Assembly: GCA_020025345.1 (NCBI GenBank)
Contig: JAHHSH010000075.1
Span: 1 to 7,270, forward strand
Direction of reading: 5' to 3'
DNA from: Oscillospiraceae bacterium
GTDB taxonomy: Bacteria > Bacillota > Clostridia > Oscillospirales > Oscillospiraceae
Length of the DNA stretch: 7,270 nucleotides
The notes beneath the pieces are model-generated. The model was not told the origin of the DNA, did not search any database, and was given only the letters and a program-made list of their open reading frames with translations. The translations under genes were made by a program, and so were the position numbers. Shown piece by piece: positions 1 to 5,835 of the stretch (the stretch's first letter is position 1; every line of letters starts with the position of its first letter).

Positions 1-1253
1 CCATCGTCTCCACCATTAAGGGAACCAATGAGCAGATCAAGGAGAATCTCATCGGTGCCGGCGGCAATGTGGTCACCGTGCAGCTCTATGAGGACAATCA
101 CCCCTATGATCTCGCATATAATCCGCTGCCCGGCGGAGTGAAGCCCATTGCCCCATCGACGCGGCAGGAGCTGGAAAAGCTGGACGGCGTGGCGCAGGTT
201 TCCTTCTACACAAAGCGGGAGATGAGCGAAAATATCCGCGCCGGACGCAACACCTTCAACGGCAGTGTCTTTGGCGTGGACAGCGCCTTCTGGCAGGTGA
301 TGGACTATCGGATCGCCTACGGCCGCAGCTTTACGGCGGCGGATCACAGCCATTTTCGTAAGGTGGTCATTCTGGATCAGAAAGCGGCCTCGGCCCTGTT
401 TCCCGGAGAGTATCCTGTGGGCGAGACACTGGAGATCCAAGGGGAGGCCTATACAGTGGTGGGGCTGGCGGAAAAGTCCAAGAATTTTACGCCTACGATC
501 AACACGATAGAAGACTACTATATGTACGCGGACACCAGCGCCGGAGCTATCTTTATGCCGGACTCCGTCTGGCCTGTCAGCTATCGCTTCGATGAGCCGC
601 AGAGCGTGGCGGTGCGGGCAGAGAGTACGGATCAGATGACCAAGGCGGGCAAAGCAGTGGCGGACTATCTGACAGCGAACCAGATCACTGCACCTGTGAG
701 CGACGCTATGCCGGATGCTGCGGACAATGTGGACGATATCGGTATGTCGGCGCCGGAGTTTGTGGAAGATGCGGCAGCACAGGAGACAAAGCCTAATGCC
801 ACAGGCTTTACCTATCGCAGTCAGGATCTGCTGGAGCAGGCACAGCAGCTGCAGCAGATGAGCAGCGCCACCAATCGCCAGCTGATCTGGATCGCCAGCA
901 TCTCCTTGCTGGTAGGCGGTATCGGCGTTATGAATATCATGCTGGTGTCCGTCACCGAGCGTACCGGTGAGATCGGCTTGAAAAAGGCGTTGGGTGCCAA
1001 AAAGCGGCGGATCCTCTATCAGTTTTTGACGGAGGCCGGTGTGCTGACCAGTCTGGGCGGCATCATCGGCGTAGTTGTTGGAATCCTGTTGGCAGAATTG
1101 ATTTCCAGAACCAACGGAATTCCCGTGGCAATCTCCCTTCCGGCGATCCTTGTATCGGTGGTATTTTCCATCGTGATCGGTGTCGTGTTCGGCTTGCTGC
1201 CGGCTGTGAAGGCCGCAAATCTCAGCCCAATTGATGCGCTGCGCAGAGATTAA
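1..1253 (+). CDS. MacB/FtsX-type ABC transporter permease, 5'-truncated
   Basis: This is the membrane subunit of an ABC transporter of the MacB/FtsX class, which couples a separate or upstream ATPase to export or to mechanical work on extracytoplasmic substrates. The frame is open from base 3, so the gene begins before the window; 416 residues are visible and the first methionine-type codon (GTG at 69) is internal. The fragment starts just after the expected first membrane helix, runs through the extracytoplasmic MacB-like periplasmic core domain, and ends in the FtsX domain. That domain has three hydrophobic helices, at about 882-953, 1020-1100 and 1128-1215. Diagnostic motifs are GGIGVMNIMLVSVTERTGEIG followed by KKALGA near 915-1000, and the terminal PAVKAANLSPIDALRRD. 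An acidic stretch at about 699-800, just before the second helix, looks like an insertion relative to usual MacB proteins. The substrate cannot be deduced. The class is sure; the specific family member is not. Confidence 0.93.
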   Translation, partial: IVSTIKGTNEQIKENLIGAGGNVVTVQLYEDNHPYDLAYNPLPGGVKPIAPSTRQELEKLDGVAQVSFYTKREMSENIRAGRNTFNGSVFGVDSAFWQVMDYRIAYGRSFTAADHSHFRKVVILDQKAASALFPGEYPVGETLEIQGEAYTVVGLAEKSKNFTPTINTIEDYYMYADTSAGAIFMPDSVWPVSYRFDEPQSVAVRAESTDQMTKAGKAVADYLTANQITAPVSDAMPDAADNVDDIGMSAPEFVEDAAAQETKPNATGFTYRSQDLLEQAQQLQQMSSATNRQLIWIASISLLVGGIGVMNIMLVSVTERTGEIGLKKALGAKKRRILYQFLTEAGVLTSLGGIIGVVVGILLAELISRTNGIPVAISLPAILVSVVFSIVIGVVFGLLPAVKAANLSPIDALRRD

Positions 1254-1290
1254 GCGTGATGGGAAAAGTGGATGATTGATCCCTTTACTG

Positions 1291-1335
1291 GAAAAAGCCT
1301 ATGGCAATTTTACTAAATTGCCATAGGCTTTTTCG
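1291..1335 (+). terminator. Rho-independent terminator after the permease gene
   Basis: A perfect 20-bp inverted repeat has arms at 1291-1310 and 1315-1334 around a four-base TACT loop. The right arm ends in a run of five T (1329-1333) and the left arm begins with matching A residues, so the hairpin could stop transcription from either side. It lies 37 bases after the permease stop codon and isolates that gene from pyruvate carboxylase. Confidence 0.88.
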
Positions 1336-1400
1336 TCATGTTGTACGGCACGGAATATAAAAATCATACGAGAAACGTAAGAAAATCCTACTTTGGCTGG

Positions 1401-1429
1401 TGTACAAAGGCGATGGTTTCGTGTATAAT
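1401..1429 (+). promoter_or_regulatory. Sigma-A-type promoter for pyruvate carboxylase
   Basis: A perfect -10 box TATAAT lies at 1424-1429. A -35 candidate TGTACA (four of six consensus bases) lies at 1401-1406, with a 17-bp spacer. Transcription would begin near 1436, giving a leader of about 120 nt. The imperfect -35 box is also a palindrome, which is compatible with a regulator binding there. Confidence 0.72.
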
Positions 1430-1434
1430 GACAG

Positions 1435-1449
1435 TTGTATCAAGTACAA
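1435..1449. promoter_or_regulatory. Possible operator: TTGTA-N5-TACAA inverted repeat at the start site
   Basis: TTGTA at 1435-1439 is mirrored by TACAA at 1445-1449, placing a dyad over the predicted transcription start. Further copies of the same five-base half-site occur at 1341-1345 and, as TACAA, at 1403-1407, the latter overlapping the -35 box. The position suits a repressor or activator site. The half-sites are short, so chance is a real alternative. Confidence 0.25.
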
Positions 1450-1454
1450 GTGAT

Positions 1455-1503
1455 CGCCCCGCTGCGGGGCGAAAACTCTTTCCAGCCTCTGGAACGGGCG
1501 GGG
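1455..1503 (+). promoter_or_regulatory. Structured 5' leader of pyruvate carboxylase with alternative pairings
   Basis: Two hairpins can form in the untranslated leader. The first pairs CGCCCC (1455-1460) with GGGGCG (1466-1471). The second pairs TTCCAG (1480-1485) with CTGGAA (1489-1494). A third segment, GCGGGG at 1498-1503, could instead pair with CCCCGC at 1457-1462, which would exclude the first hairpin and enclose the second. No known riboswitch class is recognised, and neither hairpin has a proper T-run behind it. It may only be ordinary leader structure. Confidence 0.35.
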
Positions 1504-1546
1504 AAGAGGGAACAAAAGAGAAGGAACAACATTATTTGAGGAAGGT

Positions 1547-1552
1547 AGGAGG
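1547..1552 (+). promoter_or_regulatory. Ribosome binding site of pyruvate carboxylase
   Basis: A full AGGAGG lies five bases before the ATG at 1558, fixing that start and predicting strong translation. Confidence 0.9.
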
Positions 1553-1557
1553 AACGA

Positions 1558-4500
1558 ATGCCTAAGAAGTTTTCCAAGATCCTTGTAGCTAACCGCGGAG
1601 AGATTGCCGTGCGCATCTTCCGTGCCTGCTACGATCTGGAGCGCCACACGGTGGCTATCTACTCTAACGAGGACAGCAATGCCCTTTTCCGCACCAAGGC
1701 GGATGAAGCCTATCTCATTGGTGAGAATCAGTCACCGCTGGGTGCCTATTTGGATATTCCAGCCATCATTATGCTGGCTAAGCGCCGCGGTGTGGATGCC
1801 ATCCATCCCGGATACGGCTTTTTGTCGGAGAATGCAGAGTTTGCCAAAGCCTGCGAGGAGAGCGGTATCAAGTTCATCGGGCCTCCTTCCCATGTGCTGG
1901 CACAGATGGGCGATAAGCTGGCGGCTAAGGCAACGGCCATCGCCTGCGGTGTGCCCATCATCCCCGGCTCTACTGTGCCGCTGGAGAGTGCAGAAGATGC
2001 GGTTGCCAAGGCACAGGAGTATGGGTTCCCCATTATTTTGAAGGCGGCAGCCGGCGGCGGCGGACGTGGTATGCGCCGCTGTGACAGTGTGGAAGATGTG
2101 CGCCGTGAATTCCATCTGGTGAAAAACGAGGCCAAGAAGGCATTTGGCAACGAGGATATCTTCATTGAGAAGTTCTTGGTGCAGCCCAAGCACATCGAAG
2201 TGCAGATCCTGGCCGATGAGCACGGCAACGTGATGCATCTGGGCGAGCGCGACTGCTCGCTGCAGCGCCGCTACCAGAAGGTAGTGGAGTATGCCCCGGC
2301 CTGGTCTGTGCCGAAGGATACCATTGAGGCACTGCGTGCCGACGCGGTGAAGATCGCCAAGCAAGTGGGCTATGTGAACGCCGGAACGGTGGAGTTCTTG
2401 GTGGATAGCGCCACAGGCAAACACTATTTCATCGAGATGAACCCCCGTATTCAGGTGGAGCACACCGTCACGGAAATGGTCACAGGCATCGACTTGGTGC
2501 GTGCCCAGATCCTGGTGGCTGAGGGCTGTCCTCTGTCTGATCCCCGGATCGGTCTTGCCAAGCAGGAGGACCTCCACATCAACGGCTATGCCATCCAGTG
2601 CCGTGTTACTACGGAGGATCCGGCCAATAACTTTGCCCCGGATACGGGCCGTATCGCGGCCTATCGTTCCGGCGGCGGTTTTGGCGTGCGTCTGGACGGC
2701 GGTAATGCTGCCACGGGTACGATCATTTCCCCGTATTATGACTCTTTGCTGGTGAAGGTGACCTCTTGGGACAATACCTTTGAGGGCGCTTGCCGCCGGG
2801 CAGCCCGTGCCATCAGTGAAGAGCACGTCCGTGGTGTTAAGACCAACATTCCCTTTATCACCAATATTCTTACGCACCCGGTGTTCCACGCCGGCGCCTG
2901 CCATACCAAGTTCATCGACGATACGCCGGAACTTTTCGATCTGGAGGACAGCCGTGACCGCGCCACCAAGGTGCTGCGTTACATCGGCCAGATTCAGGTG
3001 GATCAGCCCGATGCTGTCCACTATCAGTACGACGTGCCCCGTTTCCCGACGCCGGAGGGCAAGCCCCTGTCCGGTTTGAAGGAAATGCTGGATACCAAGG
3101 GCCCCAATGCGGTGAAGCAGTGGGTGCTGGATCAGAAGAAGCTGCTCATCACCGATACCACCATGCGCGATGCCCATCAGTCGCTGTTGTCCACCCGTAT
3201 GCGTACCCGCGATCTGGTGAAGGGCGCCGAGGGCGTGGCGGAGATCCTCAACGACTGCTTCTCTTTGGAGATGTGGGGCGGCGCCACCTTCGACACGGCC
3301 TATCGCTTCCTCCACGAGTCCCCTTGGGAGCGTCTGGATATGCTGCGGGAGAAGATCCCCAACATCCCCTTCCAGATGCTGCTGCGCGGCTCCAACATGG
3401 TGGGCTACGCCAACTTCCCCGACAATCTGGTGCGGGAATTCATTAAGGAATCTGCCAAGTCCGGCATCGACATCTTCCGTGTGTTCGACTCCCTCAACTG
3501 GGTACCCGGCATGGAAGTAGCTATGGATGAGGTGCTCAATCAGGGTAAGATGCTGGAAGCTACGGTTTGCTATACCGGCGATATTCTGGATCCCAAGCGG
3601 GATAAGTACACCTTGAAATACTATGTGGATCTGGCCAAGGAGCTGGAGCGCCGGGGTGCTCATACTCTGTGTATCAAGGATATGTCCGGCCTGTTGAAGC
3701 CCTATGCTGCCAAGAAGCTGGTGTCCACCCTCAAGCAGGAGGTGGGTCTGCCCATCCATCTGCATACCCACGACACTACCGGCAACCAGGTGGCTGCCTA
3801 TCTGATGGCTGCCGAGGCAGGCGTGGATATCGTGGACTGCGCTACAGCATCTCTGTCCAGCCTCACCAGCCAGCCCTCGCTGTCTGCTGTTGTGTCGGCT
3901 TTGGAAGGACAGGAGCGGGATACCGGCCTTGATGTGCGGGAGCTGCAGCGCCTGGATAACTACTGGTCCGACGTGCGTCTGCGCTATCGCAACTTTGACG
4001 AGGGTCTCAGAAGCCCCACTACCGACATCTATCGCTATGAGATCCCCGGCGGACAGTATACCAACCTCTATCCTCAGGTGGTGTCTCTGGGTCTTGGTGC
4101 CCGGTTCGAGGAGGTCAAGGAGATGTACAAGACCGTCAACGATATGCTGGGCGATCTTGTGAAGGTGACGCCTTCTTCCAAGATGGTGGGCGACCTTGCT
4201 ATCTTCATGGTGCAGAACGATCTGACACCGGAGAACATCGTGGAGCGCGGCAAGAGCCTTGCCTTCCCGGACTCCGTGGTTTCCTACTTCAAGGGCATGA
4301 TGGGTCAGCCGGCCTGGGGCTTCCAGCCGGAGGGCCTGCAGGAAGTGGTGCTCAAGGGCGAAAAGCCCATCACCTGCCGTCCCGGCGAGCTGCTGGAGCC
4401 GGTGGACTTTGATGAGGTCCGCGCCAAGATGAGTACCTTCATGGGTGATGATACCATCAATATGCGCGCCATGTTGTCCTACTCCATGTTCCCCAAGGTC

Positions 4501-4998
4501 TACGAGGACTATCGCAAGCACCGTAAGGAGTATGGCTATATCACACGCATGGGCAGCCATGTCTTCTTCAACGGCATGGAGGTAGGCGAGACCAACAAGA
4601 TCAACATTGCCGACGGTAAGACGCTGGTCATTAAGTATCTGGGTCTTGGCGACCAGAACGAGGACGGCACCCGTACCGTTAACTTCGAACTCAACGGTAT
4701 GCGCCGAGAGGTGGCAGTGCCGGATAAGAACGCCGAGGTAAAGGGCCGTACCGTTCGCATGGCCGACCCGGAGGACAAGAGCGAGGTAGGTTCTTCCATC
4801 CCCGGTATGGTGTCTAAGGTCAACGTGAAGCGGGGCGACACGGTGGAGGAGAATCAGGTCTTGGCTGTGATCGAGGCCATGAAGATGGAGACCTCCGTGG
4901 TGGCTCGGATGTCCGGTGTTGTGGACGAGGTACTGGTGAGCGACGGCACTTCTGTGAAGGCCGGCGAGCTGCTGATGACTATCCGCGTGAAAGAATAA
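1558..4998 (+). CDS. pyc: Pyruvate carboxylase, single-chain biotin enzyme
   Basis: The enzyme makes oxaloacetate from pyruvate, bicarbonate and ATP in the cytoplasm, refilling the C4 pool for aspartate, fumarate/succinate or gluconeogenic routes. At 1146 residues it has the normal full length. The biotin carboxylase part covers about residues 1-455: ATP-site K120, K162 and the glycine loop 166-171, then C233, K241, E293, N295 and R297, matching the catalytic set of AccC. The carboxyltransferase begins with the DTTMRDAHQS motif at 533-542. Metal ligands are D538, H736 and H738, with the expected carbamylated lysine K707 and the pyruvate-site threonine T871 in TPSSK. The biotin carrier domain is about 1075-1145, with EAMKMET placing biotin on K1109, 37 residues from the end. 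The intact biotin carboxylase half separates it from oxaloacetate decarboxylase alpha chains. It has its own promoter and is bounded by terminators, so it is probably monocistronic. Confidence 0.98.
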   Translation: MPKKFSKILVANRGEIAVRIFRACYDLERHTVAIYSNEDSNALFRTKADEAYLIGENQSPLGAYLDIPAIIMLAKRRGVDAIHPGYGFLSENAEFAKACEESGIKFIGPPSHVLAQMGDKLAAKATAIACGVPIIPGSTVPLESAEDAVAKAQEYGFPIILKAAAGGGGRGMRRCDSVEDVRREFHLVKNEAKKAFGNEDIFIEKFLVQPKHIEVQILADEHGNVMHLGERDCSLQRRYQKVVEYAPAWSVPKDTIEALRADAVKIAKQVGYVNAGTVEFLVDSATGKHYFIEMNPRIQVEHTVTEMVTGIDLVRAQILVAEGCPLSDPRIGLAKQEDLHINGYAIQCRVTTEDPANNFAPDTGRIAAYRSGGGFGVRLDGGNAATGTIISPYYDSLLVKVTSWDNTFEGACRRAARAISEEHVRGVKTNIPFITNILTHPVFHAGACHTKFIDDTPELFDLEDSRDRATKVLRYIGQIQVDQPDAVHYQYDVPRFPTPEGKPLSGLKEMLDTKGPNAVKQWVLDQKKLLITDTTMRDAHQSLLSTRMRTRDLVKGAEGVAEILNDCFSLEMWGGATFDTAYRFLHESPWERLDMLREKIPNIPFQMLLRGSNMVGYANFPDNLVREFIKESAKSGIDIFRVFDSLNWVPGMEVAMDEVLNQGKMLEATVCYTGDILDPKRDKYTLKYYVDLAKELERRGAHTLCIKDMSGLLKPYAAKKLVSTLKQEVGLPIHLHTHDTTGNQVAAYLMAAEAGVDIVDCATASLSSLTSQPSLSAVVSALEGQERDTGLDVRELQRLDNYWSDVRLRYRNFDEGLRSPTTDIYRYEIPGGQYTNLYPQVVSLGLGARFEEVKEMYKTVNDMLGDLVKVTPSSKMVGDLAIFMVQNDLTPENIVERGKSLAFPDSVVSYFKGMMGQPAWGFQPEGLQEVVLKGEKPITCRPGELLEPVDFDEVRAKMSTFMGDDTINMRAMLSYSMFPKVYEDYRKHRKEYGYITRMGSHVFFNGMEVGETNKINIADGKTLVIKYLGLGDQNEDGTRTVNFELNGMRREVAVPDKNAEVKGRTVRMADPEDKSEVGSSIPGMVSKVNVKRGDTVEENQVLAVIEAMKMETSVVARMSGVVDEVLVSDGTSVKAGELLMTIRVKE

Positions 4999-5004
4999 TC
5001 CACA

Positions 5005-5033
5005 GTCGTGCTGCCGTCCTTTGGCGGTGCGAC
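5005..5033 (+). other. GU-containing hairpin just after pyc
   Basis: Bases 5005-5015 can pair with 5023-5033 in an 11-bp stem that uses three G-U pairs, with a seven-base loop (5016-5022). Because of the wobble pairs it would fold only as RNA from the + strand. It starts six bases after the pyc stop codon and has no T-run, so it is not a terminator alone; it might protect the 3' end of the transcript. Confidence 0.3.
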
Positions 5034-5052
5034 GATGGTGCAAAGAAGTAAC

Positions 5053-5092
5053 AAAGGACCCCATCTGCCGATTGGCAGATGGGGTCCTTTTT
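5053..5092 (+). terminator. Strong Rho-independent terminator after pyc
   Basis: A perfect 17-bp stem (5053-5069 with 5074-5090) closes a GATT loop and is followed by T residues to 5092 and an AT-rich tail. It lies about 55 bases after the pyc stop codon. Read from the other strand the stem is followed by TTTGTTACTT, so it may also stop the convergent gene that ends at 5136. Confidence 0.9.
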
Positions 5093-5135
5093 ATATACGA
5101 TGCCTCTCCGATATTGGAGAAAAAGGAGACGTGAA

Positions 5136-5597
5136 TTACTTCAAAAAACCAAGAGTGGAGATAATGGGCAGTTCCTTGGCTTTGCCCTTGCAGATCTGGA
5201 AGAAGGCAATGAAGCGCAGTACCGTGGTGATGCAAAGGCAGATGCCGCCAAGAATCGGAATGATGATCGTCCAGAAAAGGAAAGCCGTGATAATTCCGAC
5301 CAGAGCGTCCACAACCATGAGCTTGAGTGCCTGGCGCAGATGGAACGCTGCATACTTTGATGTACTCTGGCTCAGCAGAGCGATCAGAATACCAAAGAAG
5401 GGGACGAGATAAATCACCATGGCGACAACCTTGTTGTCGGAAATATCCTTGGGGTCAAATTCGTCCGTGTGATCCGTGCTGTCTGTGACCGGGGCTGCCT
5501 GATAGTAATCAGCAGTGGAGCCGACCGGGGCGCCGCAGGCGTCGCAGGTGCAGGCGTCGTCAGGAAGTTCATGTCCGCAGTTAGTGCAGTATTTCAC
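5136..5597 (-). CDS. Zinc-ribbon membrane protein with DUF4870/Tic20-like C-terminal domain
   Basis: The function is unknown. The 153-residue protein begins with a short zinc ribbon, C4-x2-C7 and C18-x2-C21 (extra C16), then an acidic, low-complexity linker at about 27-55. Three hydrophobic segments follow, at about 56-75, 92-112 and 113-133. The sequence SKYAAFHLRQALKL (80-93), between the first two segments, resembles the FHARQ-type signature of DUF4870-like membrane proteins, and the last residues (KELPIISTLGFLK) also suit that family. The start is GTG at 5597, chosen because GGAGG (5606-5610) lies eight bases upstream. A longer frame from TTG at 5657 would begin next to the -10 box, so it is rejected. 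The gene converges on pyc and diverges from the HD-domain gene. It has its own near-consensus promoter. The zinc ribbon is sure; the family name is an inference from motifs. Confidence 0.85.
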   Translation of the reverse strand: MKYCTNCGHELPDDACTCDACGAPVGSTADYYQAAPVTDSTDHTDEFDPKDISDNKVVAMVIYLVPFFGILIALLSQSTSKYAAFHLRQALKLMVVDALVGIITAFLFWTIIIPILGGICLCITTVLRFIAFFQICKGKAKELPIISTLGFLK

Positions 5598-5605
5598 AAT
5601 AGTGT

Positions 5606-5610
5606 CCTCC
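5606..5610 (-). promoter_or_regulatory. Ribosome binding site that fixes the GTG start
   Basis: On the - strand GGAGG stands eight bases before the GTG at 5597-5595. No comparable site precedes any upstream in-frame start, and the predicted transcript begins near 5642, after the TTG at 5657. Confidence 0.8.
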
Positions 5611-5648
5611 ACGTTCTTAGATTTCGCTCTCTGTGGAGCGGTGGCTAT

Positions 5649-5677
5649 ATTATACAAAGAAGGAAACGAAATGTAAA
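5649..5677 (-). promoter_or_regulatory. Near-consensus promoter of the zinc-ribbon gene
   Basis: Read on the - strand, TTTACA (5677-5672, five of six consensus bases) and a perfect TATAAT (5654-5649) are separated by exactly 17 bp. The start site would be near 5642, giving a leader of about 45 nt that ends in the GGAGG site. Confidence 0.82.
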
Positions 5678-5711
5678 GAGAATTTGCAGAATCTTGTTAT
5701 AAAATGTAAAG
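5669..5711. repeat. Exact 10-nt direct repeat in the divergent promoter region
   Basis: AAATGTAAAG occurs at 5669-5678 and again at 5702-5711, 33 bp apart, about three helical turns. The first copy contains the -35 box of the - strand promoter. The second could be an upstream activator or repressor site or a duplicated -35 element; a suitable -10 box for it is not evident. Confidence 0.5.
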
Positions 5712-5791
5712 TGTAACTTTCTGTGCGCCTCCGGAGCTGCCTTCGGAAGTCGTGATATCATGGGAGAATACTGGTATTTTCCTTGAGAGTA

Positions 5792-5800
5792 TGCTATATT
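5792..5800 (+). promoter_or_regulatory. Possible extended -10 promoter for the HD-domain gene
   Basis: TGCTATATT fits an extended -10 element (TGn plus TATATT) and would start transcription near 5807, about 29 bases before the ATG. An alternative is TTGAGA at 5783-5788 with TATATA at 5806-5811, 17 bp apart. Neither is strong, so low expression or an activator is possible. Confidence 0.4.
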
Positions 5801-5825
5801 GAAACTATATATTCTGCCTTTTTGT

Positions 5826-5831
5826 GAGGTG
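5826..5831 (+). promoter_or_regulatory. Ribosome binding site of the HD-domain gene
   Basis: GAGGTG stands four bases before the ATG at 5836. It is shorter and closer than ideal but is the only plausible site near the start of this open frame. Confidence 0.6.
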
Positions 5832-5835
5832 CAAA

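Larger units (their letters stand above)
1254..1557. other. Intergenic region between permease and pyruvate carboxylase
   Basis: This stretch of about 300 bases holds no convincing gene. Its contents in order are a short spacer, the terminator at 1291-1335, an AT-rich upstream segment, a sigma-A-like promoter at 1401-1429, a leader of about 120 nt with two small hairpins, and a ribosome binding site at 1547-1552. A 75-codon frame at 1338-1565 begins inside the upstream DNA, has no ribosome binding site, runs through the promoter and overlaps the next start; it is not believed. Confidence 0.8.

Noticed and set aside
1336..1647. Short open frames on both strands over the pyc promoter and leader.
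   Set aside because: They cross the promoter, leader and the true pyc start, lack ribosome binding sites and show no protein-like pattern.
1558..4998. Oxaloacetate decarboxylase alpha chain or transcarboxylase 5S as an alternative name.
   Set aside because: A complete ATP-grasp biotin carboxylase domain and a carrier domain are fused in one chain, which those proteins do not have.
1732..5235. A 1167-codon open frame on the - strand, almost wholly antisense to pyruvate carboxylase.
   Set aside because: It mirrors the codon pattern of a highly biased GC-rich gene, is very rich in His, Leu and Gln, matches no recognised family, and runs across the pyc terminator and into the convergent gene. 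It is a shadow frame.
5008..5412. Short + strand open frames across the pyc terminator and the zinc-ribbon gene.
   Set aside because: They read through a terminator hairpin and lie antisense to a gene with clear zinc-ribbon and membrane motifs.
5721..5755. Short GC-rich inverted repeats (TCCG/CGGA) before the HD-domain gene, considered as a terminator or riboswitch.
   Set aside because: The stem is only about four pairs, has no T-run, and lies between two divergent promoters where no transcript should end.
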